Assembly (NCBI GenBank): GCA_022843405.1
Contig: JALHNQ010000003.1
Span: forward strand, 57,743-121,742
Length of the DNA stretch: 64,000 bases
Direction: 5' to 3'
From: Methylocystis sp.
Lineage (GTDB): Bacteria; Pseudomonadota; Alphaproteobacteria; Rhizobiales; Beijerinckiaceae
Below the pieces are notes generated by a model. It ran no database searches and had not been told where the DNA came from. It saw only the letters and a program-made list of their open reading frames with translations. This document shows positions 40,025 through 52,429 of the stretch, piece by piece (within the stretch, counting starts at the first letter, position 1; each line of letters begins with the position of its first letter). Made by a program: the position numbers and the translations under genes.

Positions 40025-40770
40025 AGGCTTCGATCGCTGAAACGCTGGGGCCGCGGTTAGCGCCGCTCGATGTCGACCATCGTTTGCTGCTGCTGCGCGA
40101 ATTCATTCCCGGCCGGATCGTCTTCACCACGAGTTTCGGGATAGAGGATCAGCTCGTCGCGCATTCGATCTTCACGCAGGGTCTCGACATCGACGTCGCA
40201 ACGATCGATACGGGCCGGCTGTTTCCTGAAACCTATGAGCTGTGGGAGCGCACCGAAGCGCGCTATGCGCGACGCATTCGCACGGTCTATCCGCAGGCCG
40301 CGCCACTTGAAACGCTGATCGAGGAGCAGGGCATCAACGGCTTCTATCATTCGGTGGAGGCGCGCAAGGCCTGCTGCCATGTGCGCAAGGTCGAGCCGCT
40401 GTCGCGGCTGCTTGCCGGCGTTTCGGTCTGGGTGACGGGGCTGCGAGCGGATCAGTCGCTGGCGCGTGCCGACGCGCCCGTCATCGCCTTTGACGAGACG
40501 CACAGGCTGCTCAAGCTCAATCCGCTCGCAGACTATGCGCGTGACGCCGTCGTCGCGGCGGTCGAGGAGTTTTCCGTGCCGATCAACGATCTCCACGCCA
40601 AGGGCTTTCTGTCGATCGGCTGCGCGCCATGCACGCGCGCCGTGCTTCCTGGCGAGAGCGAGCGCGCCGGCCGCTGGTGGTGGGAAGACGACGGCAAGAA
40701 GGAATGCGGCCTTCATATCGGCGAAGACGGCGTGTTGCGCCGCGGGGCGCCGCAAGAGGCGAACCAATGA
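40021..40770 (+). CDS. cysH: Adenylylsulfate (APS) reductase, thioredoxin-dependent
   Basis: 249 residues of the PAPS/APS reductase family, reducing activated sulfate to sulfite. The two cysteine pairs that hold a [4Fe-4S] cluster in APS-specific enzymes are present (Cys118-Cys119 in KACCHVRK; Cys201 and Cys204 in GCAPCTR), as is the catalytic cysteine at ECGLH (Cys229). There is no cysC kinase in the operon, which agrees with direct use of APS. Overlaps DUF934 by four bases. Confidence 0.94.
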   Translation: MKASIAETLGPRLAPLDVDHRLLLLREFIPGRIVFTTSFGIEDQLVAHSIFTQGLDIDVATIDTGRLFPETYELWERTEARYARRIRTVYPQAAPLETLIEEQGINGFYHSVEARKACCHVRKVEPLSRLLAGVSVWVTGLRADQSLARADAPVIAFDETHRLLKLNPLADYARDAVVAAVEEFSVPINDLHAKGFLSIGCAPCTRAVLPGESERAGRWWWEDDGKKECGLHIGEDGVLRRGAPQEANQ

Positions 40771-41684
40771 CCGCGCTCGCCGTTCGTCCGCTCGGCTATC
40801 TCGATCGACTCGAGGCCGAGAGCATCCATATCATGCGCGAGACCGTCGCCGAATGCGAGCGGCCGGTGATGCTCTATTCGATCGGCAAGGATTCGGCGGC
40901 GATGCTGCACGTCGCCATGAAGGCCTTTTATCCGTCCAAGCCGCCGTTTCCGCTGCTCCATGTCAATACGACATGGAAATTTCGCGAGATGATCGAATTT
41001 CGCGACCGTCGGGTGAAGGAGCTTGGCGTCGAACTGATCGAATATATCAATCCCAAAGGGATTGAGATGAACATCAGCCCTTTTGTCCATGGCTCGAAGC
41101 TTCACACCGAGATCATGAAGACCGAGGCGCTGAAGCAGGCGCTGGATAAATATGGGTTCGACGCCGCCTTTGGCGGCGCGCGGCGCGATGAAGAGAAATC
41201 GCGCGCCAAGGAGCGCGTGCTTTCGTTTCGCACGGCGCAGCACCGCTGGGACCCGAAAAATCAGCGGCCGGAATTCTGGCGTCTCTACAACACGCGTAAA
41301 GCGCCAGGCGAAAGCCTGCGCGTGTTTCCAATGTCCAATTGGACCGAGGCGGATATTTGGGACTATATCGCGCGCGAAAACATTCCGGTCGTTCCGCTCT
41401 ATTTTGCCAAAGAGCGGCCAGTCGTGCGCCGCGGCGGCACGCTCATCATGGTCGACGACAATCGCATGGAACTCGCGCCCGGCGAAGAGATCGAAAATAA
41501 GATGGTGCGGTTTCGCACGCTCGGCTGCTATCCGCTGACCGGCGCCATAGAAAGCAACGCCGCCGGTCTCGACGAGATCATTACGGAAATGCGCGAGAGC
41601 CGCTCTTCGGAGCGCCAGGGACGGCTCATCGACCACGACGGCTCCAGTTCGATGGAGCAAAAGAAGCAGGAAGGGTATTTCTAA
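40767..41684 (+). CDS. cysD: Sulfate adenylyltransferase subunit 2
   Basis: 305 residues with the PP-loop [18 protein letters not shown] and the fully conserved blocks [16 protein letters not shown] and [15 protein letters not shown]. It adenylates sulfate, with CysN supplying GTP-driven energy. The start at 40767 overlaps cysH by four bases; the ORF track extends too far upstream. Confidence 0.97.
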   Translation: MTALAVRPLGYLDRLEAESIHIMRETVAECERPVMLYSIGKDSAAMLHVAMKAFYPSKPPFPLLHVNTTWKFREMIEFRDRRVKELGVELIEYINPKGIEMNISPFVHGSKLHTEIMKTEALKQALDKYGFDAAFGGARRDEEKSRAKERVLSFRTAQHRWDPKNQRPEFWRLYNTRKAPGESLRVFPMSNWTEADIWDYIARENIPVVPLYFAKERPVVRRGGTLIMVDDNRMELAPGEEIENKMVRFRTLGCYPLTGAIESNAAGLDEIITEMRESRSSERQGRLIDHDGSSSMEQKKQEGYF

Positions 41685-41685
41685 C

Positions 41686-43314
41686 ATGCACGGCGCCGTC
41701 GCCACCGCTATGCCGTCGCGCGCGCCTGCGCGACTGGGCGGCGAAAAGCCGCTGTTGCGGTTCATCACCTGCGGCTCGGTCGACGACGGCAAATCGACGT
41801 TGATCGGGCGCCTGCTCTACGACGCCGATCTTGCGCCCGACGACATTATCGCGGCGCTGGAAAGCGACTCAAAGAAGCACGGCACTCAGGGCGAGGCGCT
41901 GGATTTCGCGCTGCTCGTCGACGGCCTTGCGGCTGAGCGCGAACAGGGCATCACCATCGACGTCGCCTATCGCTATTTCGCGACCGACCGGCGCAAATTC
42001 ATCGTCGCCGACACGCCGGGTCACGAGCAATATACCCGCAACATGGCGGTCGGCGCTTCGACCGCCGATCTCGCCATTCTGCTTGTCGACGCGCGCAAGG
42101 GCATTCTGCCGCAAACCCGCCGGCATAGCGTCATCACCTCGATGTTCGGCGTGCGCCATGTCGTCGTCGCGGTCAACAAAATGGACCTTGTCGGCTATAG
42201 CGAAGACGTTTTTCGCAAGATCGAGGCGGATTTTCGCGCATTCGCCGAGAGTCTTCGCTTTGCGTCGATCTATGTCGCGCCGCTCGTGGCGACGGACGGA
42301 GACAATCTCGTCCACGCCAGCGCAAACATGCCCTGGCACGAAGGTCCGCCGCTTCTCTCTTATCTCGAAGGCGTCGCCGTGGACGACGCGATGGCGATCG
42401 CGCCCTTTCGCATGCCCGTGCAATGGGTGAATCGGCCCAATCTCGACTTCCGCGGCTTCTCCGGCTTCATCAGCGGCGGCAACATCCGGCCCGGCGATAT
42501 CGTGCGCATTCTGCCGTCAGGCCGCGATACGCGCGTCGCCAGAATCGTCACCTTTGACGGCGATCTCGACAGCGCCGTCTCAGGTCAGTCGGCGACGCTG
42601 ACGCTCGCCGAGGAAATCGACGTTTCGCGCGGCGATCTTTTGTGTTCGCCAGTCTCGCCCGCGAAAATCGGCGATCGTCTCGAGGCTAAGCTCTTATGGC
42701 TCGTGCGCGAACCGCTTGTCGCCGGCAAGAGCTATCTGTTGAAGCTCGGCGCGAAAACCGCGCCTGCCGCCGTCACAGTCATCGATACGCGCATCGATAT
42801 TGAAACCGGTCAGTCGCAGCCGCTCCCCGGGGACTCGACGCTCGCGTTCAACGAAATCGGCGACGTGCGCCTGTCGCTCGAAACAATGATCGCCTGTGAC
42901 CCTTATCTCGAAAATCGCGAAACAGGCGGATTCATTCTCATCGATCGCATCACCAATGAAACGGTCGCGGTCGGCATGGTTAGAGCGGTCGCCGCGTCGA
43001 ACGGCCGCGCGGCGCCGCCGCTGACCGAGCTGAGCTACGCCTCCATGGAAGGCCTGCCGCTGGCGCGGGAGTCGTTCAAGCCGACGCCGACGCGCAGTTT
43101 GGTGAAGGCGCTTTCCTGGCTCCTGCCGGCGAGCGTTTCAATTTTCCTGATCGTTTTCGCCTTCGTCGAAAGCATAGAACTCGCCGCGAAAATCACCGGC
43201 GTCGAATTGGTGGCGATCTTCGCCCTCTATTATTTGCACGAGCGGTTCTGGTCGCGATTGAATTTCGGACTTGCGCCGGAAGAAGTGCGCAGCGGAGACG
43301 ATCCGGGCCTGTGA
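41686..43314 (+). CDS. cysN: Sulfate adenylyltransferase subunit 1 with C-terminal DUF2061 membrane domain
   Basis: 542 residues, longer than stand-alone CysN. Residues about 20-455 form the EF-Tu-like GTPase (GSVDDGKST at 30-38, DTPGHEQYTRNM, NKMDLVGY). From about 471 the chain reads SLVKALSWLLPASVSIFLIVFAF ... VELVAIFALYYLHERFWSRLNFG, a two-helix DUF2061 membrane domain in the place where other organisms carry the CysC kinase. The fusion would tether the ATP sulfurylase complex to the inner membrane. The reading frame is continuous; no frameshift is needed. Confidence 0.93.
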   Translation: MHGAVATAMPSRAPARLGGEKPLLRFITCGSVDDGKSTLIGRLLYDADLAPDDIIAALESDSKKHGTQGEALDFALLVDGLAAEREQGITIDVAYRYFATDRRKFIVADTPGHEQYTRNMAVGASTADLAILLVDARKGILPQTRRHSVITSMFGVRHVVVAVNKMDLVGYSEDVFRKIEADFRAFAESLRFASIYVAPLVATDGDNLVHASANMPWHEGPPLLSYLEGVAVDDAMAIAPFRMPVQWVNRPNLDFRGFSGFISGGNIRPGDIVRILPSGRDTRVARIVTFDGDLDSAVSGQSATLTLAEEIDVSRGDLLCSPVSPAKIGDRLEAKLLWLVREPLVAGKSYLLKLGAKTAPAAVTVIDTRIDIETGQSQPLPGDSTLAFNEIGDVRLSLETMIACDPYLENRETGGFILIDRITNETVAVGMVRAVAASNGRAAPPLTELSYASMEGLPLARESFKPTPTRSLVKALSWLLPASVSIFLIVFAFVESIELAAKITGVELVAIFALYYLHERFWSRLNFGLAPEEVRSGDDPGL

Positions 43315-43345
43315 TAAGAATTGCGGCAGATCCCGAGCCGGGGCC

Positions 43346-43448
43346 TGTCATTCCCTGCAGGCCGAAGGCCTGACCGGGAATCCAGAGCCAATCCAAGAAT
43401 GCTGGTCTTGCTCTGGATTCCCCGATCGTGCTTTGCGCGTCGAGATTG
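43346..43448. repeat. Palindromic intergenic repeat (TGTCATTCCC type), copy 1
   Basis: TGTCATTCC...CAGGCC-GAAG-GCCTGACCGGGAATCCAGAGC ... GCTCTGGATTCCCCGATCG. Closely similar to the element at 57063-57172; the second half pairs with the first over GCTCTGGATTCCC. Lies between convergent cysN and polA, where it may help to terminate both. Confidence 0.8.
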
Positions 43449-43467
43449 ACCTGTGAGTGGTGCGCCT

Positions 43468-46400
43468 TCAGTGCGCTTCGTCCCAATTGGCGGCGGCGCG
43501 CGCATCGACTTTCAGCGGCACGGCCAGATGGACCGCCGGCGCCGGCGCCTGTTCCATCACGCGTCGCGCCACGTCGATCGTCGCCTCGGCTTCATCGATC
43601 GGCGCTTCGAACACGAGCTCGTCATGCACCTGCAAGAGCATTTGCGCCGAAAGTCCGGCGCGCGCGAGCGCATCATCCATTCGCACCATCGCGCGCCGGA
43701 TGATGTCGGCGGCGGCGCCCTGGATCGGCGCATTGATCGCGGCGCGCTCGTAGAAGGCGCGGTCGGAGGCATTGGCCGAGGCCATGCCGGGGAAGTGATA
43801 GACTCGGCCGAAGATTGTCGAGACTTCGCTCTTCTCGCGCACGGTTTTGCGCGTCGAATCCATATAGTCGCGAATGCCGGGAAAGCGTTCGAAATAACGC
43901 TTGATATAGGCGCCGGCCTCTTCGCGCGGGATGCCGAGCTGATTGGCGAGCCCGAAAGCGGAAATGCCGTAGATGATGCCGAAGTTGATCGCCTTGGCGC
44001 GGCGACGCGTTTCGGGCGGCATGTCCTTGATCGGCACGTTGAACATTTCGCTCGCCGTCATCGCGTGGATGTCGAGATTTTCGGCGAAGGCCTTCTTCAA
44101 TTGCGGAATGTCGGCGATATGCGCGAGCAGCCTCAATTCGATCTGCGAATAGTCCGCGGAGATCAGCACATGGCCGGGCGCCGAGATGAAGGCTTTACGG
44201 ATCTTGCGTCCCGCTTCATTGCGAACGGGAATGTTCTGCAGGTTCGGCTCTGACGAAGAGAGCCGCGCCGTCGTGGTCGCGGCGAGCGCATAGCTCGTAT
44301 GCACGCGGCCGGTCTCCGGATTGATATAGCCGGGCAGGGCGTCGGCGTATGTGCTCTTGAGCTTCGAGAGTTGGCGCCAGTCGAGAATGCGGCGGGCGAA
44401 TGCGTTGCCTTCCACGGCGAGGTCTTCGAGCACGCTTGCGGACGTCGACCAGGCGCCTGTCGCGGTCTTTTTCGCGCCCGGCAGTCCCAACTTGCCGAAC
44501 AATATGTCGCCCAATTGCTTGGGCGAGCCGAGGTTGAAGCTCTCGCCGGCAAGATCGAAGATTTCGGCCTCCAGCCGCGCCATGTCCTGCGCGAATTCGC
44601 CGGAGAGGCGCGAGAGAATCGCGCGGTCGATCATGACGCCGCGTCGCTCCATGCGCTCGAGCGTCGCCACCATTGGCCGCTCCAATGTCTCATAGACATT
44701 GGTCATATGCTCGGCGGACAGCCGCGGCTTCAGCGCGCGCCACAGCCGCAGCGACACGTCGGCGTCCTCGGCGGCGTATTCCGTCGCTCTGTCGAGTGCG
44801 ACGCGGGCGAAGCCGATGAAATTGCGCCCTGAGCCGGCGACCGCAGCGAATTTGATGTTCTCATGACGAAGATGCTTGAGCGCCAATTCGTCGAGGCCGT
44901 GATTGTTAAGCCCTGAGTCGAGCGCATAGGAGATCAGCATCGTATCCTCGATCGGCGCCACATCGATTCCGTAGCGCGCGAGAACGAGCAGGTCATATTT
45001 CATATTGTGCGCGATCTTGAGGATCGCCGAATCTTCGAACAGGGGTTTCAGTTTCGCGATCGCCGCGTCGAGCGGTATCTGGCCGGGAAGGAGATCGGCG
45101 CCGCCAAAGAGATCGCCGGAGCCGTGCTCGCGATGCCCGAGCGGCATGTAGCAGGCGCGCCCCGGCGCGATCGCAAGCGAGACCCCGACAAGTTCGCAGC
45201 TCATGGGATCGAGCGAGGTCGTTTCCGTGTCAATCGCGACGATCCCGGCTTCCGTCGCATCGGCGATCCATTGATCGAGGCGTTCGAGCGAGGTCACGCA
45301 TTCGTATGTGGAGCGGTCGATCTTCGTCGCCTGCGCCTCGGCGCGGCGCGCGGCGACGAGGCTTGCGGGGGTGAAGCCTTCCTTCGCGCTCTCGCCACCC
45401 GGCTTAGCCGCGGACTCCGCCGGTTCGCCGGCTTGCGGCGCAGCTGGCGCGTCCTCCCGCACTTCGCCGTCGCGCGCGCGCCAGCCGGCAGGGCCGACGA
45501 AGTTTGGATCAGGCGCGACGTCATGAATATCGACGCCGTAAAGCTCGGCGACTCGCCGGTTGATCGTCGTGAATTCCATCGCCTGCAGAAAGGCGACGAG
45601 CGTCTTGGCGTCTGGTTCGTGCAGGCCCAAATCTTCGAGCGGCGTCACGACAGGCGCGTCGCGCACGAGCGTCACGAGCTTCTTGGAAAGACGGATAAGC
45701 TTGACCGCTTCGGGTTCGGTTAATGCTTCGCGGCGCTTGGGCTGCTTGATCTCTGTTGCCTTGGCGAGCAGCGTGTCGAGGTCGCCATATTCGTTGATCA
45801 GCTGAGCGGCAGTCTTGACGCCGATGCCCTTTGCGCCCGGCACATTGTCGGTCGAATCGCCGGCAAGCGCCTGCACGTCAACGACCTTGTCCGGCGTCAC
45901 GCCGAAATAGTCGACGACCTCGGCTTCGCCGATGAGCCGCTCCTCGCGCGACCCCTTCGCGCCCGCGGTCCCGGAGGCAGGGTCGTACATGATGACGCCC
46001 GGCCCGACGAGCTGCATTAAATCCTTGTCGGCCGAGACGATCAGCACGTCTGCGCCCTTGGCGCGCGCCTGCACGGCGTATGTGGCGATAAGGTCGTCGG
46101 CTTCATAGACGTCTTGTTCGATCGGCGTGAGGCCGAAGGCCCGCACGGCCGCGCGCATCAGCGGAAACTGCGGAATAAGGTCTTCCGGCGGTTCGGCGCG
46201 ATGCGCCTTGTAGTCCGGAAAAATTTCTTTGCGGAACGAATGCTCGCTTTTATCGAAGATGATCGCGAGATGCGTCGGCTTCGCGCCCGCCGCGCCGTCG
46301 CGCACGAATTGCAGGAGCTTCGTGCAGAACAGCCGCACGGCGCCGGTCGGCAGCCGGTCGGAGCGATAGTTATATTTCGCATCCTGCCGGATCGACTGGA

Positions 46401-46482
46401 AATAGGCGCGAAAAACGAAGGATGAGCCGTCGACGAGAAAGACATGGCTGCCGGGGCCGACGGGTTTATGGGTGAGAGTCAT
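43468..46482 (-). CDS. polA: DNA polymerase I
   Basis: 1004 residues. Order: 5'-nuclease domain (VDGSSFVFRAYF; DKDLMQLV; DSTDNVPGAKGIGVKTA), a middle 3'-5' exonuclease domain with its metal residues (VAIDTETTSLDP) apparently intact, and the polymerase domain (SADYSQIELRLLAHI; RRAKAINFGIIYG; QVHDELVFEAP). Functions in Okazaki-fragment maturation and repair. The ORF-track extension to 47151 is the antisense of aroC and is rejected; MTLTHKP at 46482 is the start. Confidence 0.96.
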   Translation of the reverse strand: MTLTHKPVGPGSHVFLVDGSSFVFRAYFQSIRQDAKYNYRSDRLPTGAVRLFCTKLLQFVRDGAAGAKPTHLAIIFDKSEHSFRKEIFPDYKAHRAEPPEDLIPQFPLMRAAVRAFGLTPIEQDVYEADDLIATYAVQARAKGADVLIVSADKDLMQLVGPGVIMYDPASGTAGAKGSREERLIGEAEVVDYFGVTPDKVVDVQALAGDSTDNVPGAKGIGVKTAAQLINEYGDLDTLLAKATEIKQPKRREALTEPEAVKLIRLSKKLVTLVRDAPVVTPLEDLGLHEPDAKTLVAFLQAMEFTTINRRVAELYGVDIHDVAPDPNFVGPAGWRARDGEVREDAPAAPQAGEPAESAAKPGGESAKEGFTPASLVAARRAEAQATKIDRSTYECVTSLERLDQWIADATEAGIVAIDTETTSLDPMSCELVGVSLAIAPGRACYMPLGHREHGSGDLFGGADLLPGQIPLDAAIAKLKPLFEDSAILKIAHNMKYDLLVLARYGIDVAPIEDTMLISYALDSGLNNHGLDELALKHLRHENIKFAAVAGSGRNFIGFARVALDRATEYAAEDADVSLRLWRALKPRLSAEHMTNVYETLERPMVATLERMERRGVMIDRAILSRLSGEFAQDMARLEAEIFDLAGESFNLGSPKQLGDILFGKLGLPGAKKTATGAWSTSASVLEDLAVEGNAFARRILDWRQLSKLKSTYADALPGYINPETGRVHTSYALAATTTARLSSSEPNLQNIPVRNEAGRKIRKAFISAPGHVLISADYSQIELRLLAHIADIPQLKKAFAENLDIHAMTASEMFNVPIKDMPPETRRRAKAINFGIIYGISAFGLANQLGIPREEAGAYIKRYFERFPGIRDYMDSTRKTVREKSEVSTIFGRVYHFPGMASANASDRAFYERAAINAPIQGAAADIIRRAMVRMDDALARAGLSAQMLLQVHDELVFEAPIDEAEATIDVARRVMEQAPAPAVHLAVPLKVDARAAANWDEAH

Positions 46483-46578
46483 GGAGCCTATCTTAGCGGC
46501 GCGCGGACGCCGCGTCATGGCTTGGCCGCTGGAAGGCGGCGGTTTGACCGGCGCCGGCGCGCAGCCTAGAAGACCAGC

Positions 46579-47661
46579 ATGTCCCACAATAGTTTCGGCC
46601 ATCTCTTCCGGGTCACGACCTTTGGCGAAAGCCATGGGCCGGCGCTCGGCGCGATCGTTGACGGATGCCCGCCGAAAATTCCGCTCGAAGCGAGAGACAT
46701 CCAGGGCTATCTCGACAAGCGCAAGCCGGGACAGTCGCGCTTCACCACGCAGCGGCGGGAGGCGGATGAGGTGAAAATCCTTTCCGGGGTTTTTGCTGAC
46801 CGCGACGGCCGACAAGTGACGACCGGAACCCCGATCGCGCTGATGATCGAGAACACCGACCAGCGCTCCAAGGATTACGGGGAGATCGCCGACAAATATC
46901 GGCCCGGCCACGCCGATTATGTCTATGACGCGAAATATGGCGTGCGGGATCATCGCGGCGGCGGGCGTTCCTCGGCGCGCGAAACCGCGGCGCGGGTCGC
47001 CGCCGGCGCCGTCGCGCGCAAGGTGATCGCCGGCGTCGCCATTCGCGGCGCGCTGGTGCAGATCGGTCCGCATAAAATCGATCGCGCGCATTTCGACTGG
47101 GCGGAGGTCGAACGCAATCCGCTGTTTTGTCCCGACGCGCGCACGGCGCAATTATGGGCGGACTATCTCGACGACGTGCGCAAGGACGGTTCTTCCATCG
47201 GCGCGGTGATCGAAATCGTCGCCGAAGGCGTTCCCGTTGGTTGGGGCGCGCCGGTCTATGGCAAGCTCGACGCCGACCTCGCCGCGGCGATGATGTCGAT
47301 CAACGCGGTGAAGGGCGTCGAGATCGGCGCGGGATTCGCCGCCGCCCAACTCACCGGCGAAGAGAACGCCGATGAAATGCGCGCCGGAAAAGACGGCCCG
47401 ACGTTTCTGTCGAACAACGCCGGCGGCGTGCTCGGCGGCATTTCCACCGGCCAGCCGGTGGTCGTGCGCTTCGCGGTGAAACCGACATCTTCAATTCTCA
47501 CGCCGCGCCGCACCATCGATCGCTTCGGCAAGGAAACCGACATCGTCACCAAGGGCCGTCACGACCCTTGCGTCGGCATTCGCGCAGTTCCGGTGGGCGA
47601 AGCGATGATGGCTTGCGTGCTCGCCGACCATTTCCTGCGCCATCGCGGGCAGATGGGGTGA
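46579..47661 (+). CDS. aroC: Chorismate synthase
   Basis: 360 residues, last step of the shikimate pathway, using reduced [65 protein letters not shown] and [22 protein letters not shown] are the family signatures. Divergent from polA; monocistronic. Confidence 0.97.
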   Translation: MSHNSFGHLFRVTTFGESHGPALGAIVDGCPPKIPLEARDIQGYLDKRKPGQSRFTTQRREADEVKILSGVFADRDGRQVTTGTPIALMIENTDQRSKDYGEIADKYRPGHADYVYDAKYGVRDHRGGGRSSARETAARVAAGAVARKVIAGVAIRGALVQIGPHKIDRAHFDWAEVERNPLFCPDARTAQLWADYLDDVRKDGSSIGAVIEIVAEGVPVGWGAPVYGKLDADLAAAMMSINAVKGVEIGAGFAAAQLTGEENADEMRAGKDGPTFLSNNAGGVLGGISTGQPVVVRFAVKPTSSILTPRRTIDRFGKETDIVTKGRHDPCVGIRAVPVGEAMMACVLADHFLRHRGQMG

Positions 47662-47677
47662 CGGCCAAGCAGCGCGG

Positions 47678-50527
<2,850 letters not shown>

Positions 50528-51002
50528 TGGTTCACAACTCAAGCGGCGCGGCGTATGGACGTCGCCGGCGGCGGTTCCAGCCGGCGCAACCGTCTCCGTT
50601 CGTCGCGCCATCGATATTCGCCGCCAGATGTCGTTGCATCGTACCACTTAAAGTGGCGGCGCGCGCCCATTCAAAGGTCGCGCTCAGGCTCGAACGCTCG
50701 GCGGGCTTCAATGCGACGCCTGCGGCTCTCCTGTCGGCGTCTCCGCGAAAGCGCGCAAGAAAAATTGAGTCTGAACGCCGCTTGTCATACTCGCGCATCG
50801 ATTGCGAAGAGTTTGCTGCTTCCGAATGCAGAGAAGACCGAGAGCGAACGCCTCAATCGAAGGCGAAAACAGGCGCATCGCTTTCACTCCTGTCGCGCAT
50901 CAATTTTCGAAGCGTCGTTTCGCCGCACGGCGACCCGCCGCGGCTTGCTTGACCGCGCAAACGATCGAAACCTAACGTTGGCGTTGGAACCGAGAGGCGG
51001 CG
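50528..51002. other. 475-base gap without recognised genes
   Basis: Divergent space between the three-domain ligase and the small secreted protein. ORFs shown here are short and lack family features or good ribosome sites. Both promoters must lie here, but no convincing -35/-10 pair or operator was found. Confidence 0.5.
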
Positions 51003-51389
51003 GTGGCTCCAATCTTTCAGAGGATACGTCTGTCCGCGCGCTTGTTCGCGGCGATGGTCGCCTGCCTTTTTCTCGCGCAGACGACGATCGCGGCCACACA
51101 TCTCGCTGTGTTCGGACGAGGCGTCAGCTTCGGCGCAGTCTGCGCGCCGCAAGACGGAACGAAAGACGGCGCCGCGCCGGTCGTTCCTCCTAACCGCCAT
51201 TGCCAGGCGTTTTGCTGCATTCTGCATGACGGGGCGCTCGATGCGCCGCCTTTAAAACCTGTCGTTTCAGTTGCGCTGATTTTTCCATCCGAGGCTGTTT
51301 CGCCTCGGCTGAAGACTTTTGGCCGGGCGCCGCGGATCGAGCCACAACGCGCGTCCCAATCGCCAAGGGCTCCTCCCCAGCAGGGCTGA
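51003..51389 (+). CDS. Small secreted cysteine-rich protein upstream of pmoC (DUF2946-like)
   Basis: 128 residues from a GTG with GAGAGG ahead. A signal peptide (LSARLFAAMVACLFLAQTTIAA) is followed by a short region with Cys47, Cys67, Cys71 and Cys72 (HCQAFCCILH) and a basic, proline-rich end. The layout recalls DUF2946 proteins, often found near copper-handling genes. Together with its position just before pmoC this makes a periplasmic metal-binding role plausible, but that is inference. Weakest coding call in this region. Confidence 0.5.
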   Translation: MAPIFQRIRLSARLFAAMVACLFLAQTTIAATHLAVFGRGVSFGAVCAPQDGTKDGAAPVVPPNRHCQAFCCILHDGALDAPPLKPVVSVALIFPSEAVSPRLKTFGRAPRIEPQRASQSPRAPPQQG

Positions 51390-51583
51390 AGTTTTTTCGC
51401 AAACGAGCATCCTCGCTCGCCATTTCGGTGGCGTAGCGGGCGAAAGATGCGCGCGCGCGAAAGTTTTCGGAAACCTACCCGCTCTAGTCGGCCGCCGTCA
51501 TCAACGCGGCTCGCGACTGCGCGCGCAACAGACCTTTGGGGAGGGCGCTAAAGCCCCCTATAGCCCGACATTTGGAGACAATC

Positions 51584-52357
51584 ATGAGCACGATAAAAGC
51601 TGAAGTCAGTTCCGCCGCGGCGGGCGCCGAACGAATCTTGGATACGAAGCCGCTTCTCATTGGCGTTGGCGCGCTGATGCTCTTCGTGGCCATCCTGCGC
51701 CTTTACGAACAATTTTTCGCCTGGAGCGTCGGCCTCGATTCATTCTCGCCGGAGTTCCAGCTCTATTGGATGGGCCTGCTGCAATTTGCGATTCTCGCGT
51801 CCTCCCTCAGCGCCGTCGGCGTCGTCGGTTTTATGTGGCGCACGCGCGACCGCGATCTGGCGAATTTGGCCGCCTCAACTGAAATGCGCCGGCTCATTTA
51901 CCTGGTTCAGTGGCTGCTGGTTTTTTCACTCGCCCTCTATTGGGGCTTAAGCTTCTTTTCGGAACAGACAGCTGTCTGGCACATGACCGCCGTGCGCGAT
52001 ACGGATTTCACGCCGAGTAATATCATCACCTTCTATATTGCCTATCCGCTTTTCGCGGTCATCGGGCTCGGCGCGTTCTTCTATGCGAGGACGCGCCTGC
52101 CCACTTTCGCGAAAGGCTACTCCCTTGCCTTCGTGGTTCTTGTCGTCGGCGTCTTCATGACCATCCCGAATGTGGGATTCAATGAATGGGGCCACACATT
52201 TTGGTCGATGGACGAAGGCTTTGCAGGTCCGCTGCATTGGGGCTTCGTCTTTTTCGGCTGGATGTCGCTTGCAACCTTTGGCGTCGTGCTGCTGATCCTT
52301 GGCCGTCTTCGCGAACTCCTCGGCGCCGATGTGCTGGAGAAATTTTACCCGCGCTAA
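51584..52357 (+). CDS. pmoC: Particulate methane monooxygenase subunit C, orphan and divergent
   Basis: 257 residues, six or so membrane helices, full family length, with GGAG seven to eight bases before the ATG. Conserved blocks: YWMGLLQFAILASSL, WHMTAVRDTDFTPS, NVGFNEWGHTFW, GPLHWGFVFFGW. PmoC holds copper in the membrane part of pMMO, which oxidises methane to methanol. Known CuD ligands are kept (Asn200, His204, His218), but of the CuC ligands Asp-His-His only His133 remains: the others are Thr129 and Asn146. No pmoA or pmoB follows; the next gene is convergent hemW. Possibly an accessory or regulatory paralogue, possibly an amo/pxm-like variant. Confidence 0.92.
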   Translation: MSTIKAEVSSAAAGAERILDTKPLLIGVGALMLFVAILRLYEQFFAWSVGLDSFSPEFQLYWMGLLQFAILASSLSAVGVVGFMWRTRDRDLANLAASTEMRRLIYLVQWLLVFSLALYWGLSFFSEQTAVWHMTAVRDTDFTPSNIITFYIAYPLFAVIGLGAFFYARTRLPTFAKGYSLAFVVLVVGVFMTIPNVGFNEWGHTFWSMDEGFAGPLHWGFVFFGWMSLATFGVVLLILGRLRELLGADVLEKFYPR

Positions 52358-52429
52358 GTTCGCCCTGAATGCTCGGCCGGCACCGTCTCTTCGTAGCGGC
52401 GCCGGTCGCGCCTTCTTTGAGGGAATCCG

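Noticed and set aside
46483-47151. Upstream extension of the polA frame
   Set aside because: Antisense to aroC; DNA polymerase I homologues begin at the chosen methionine.
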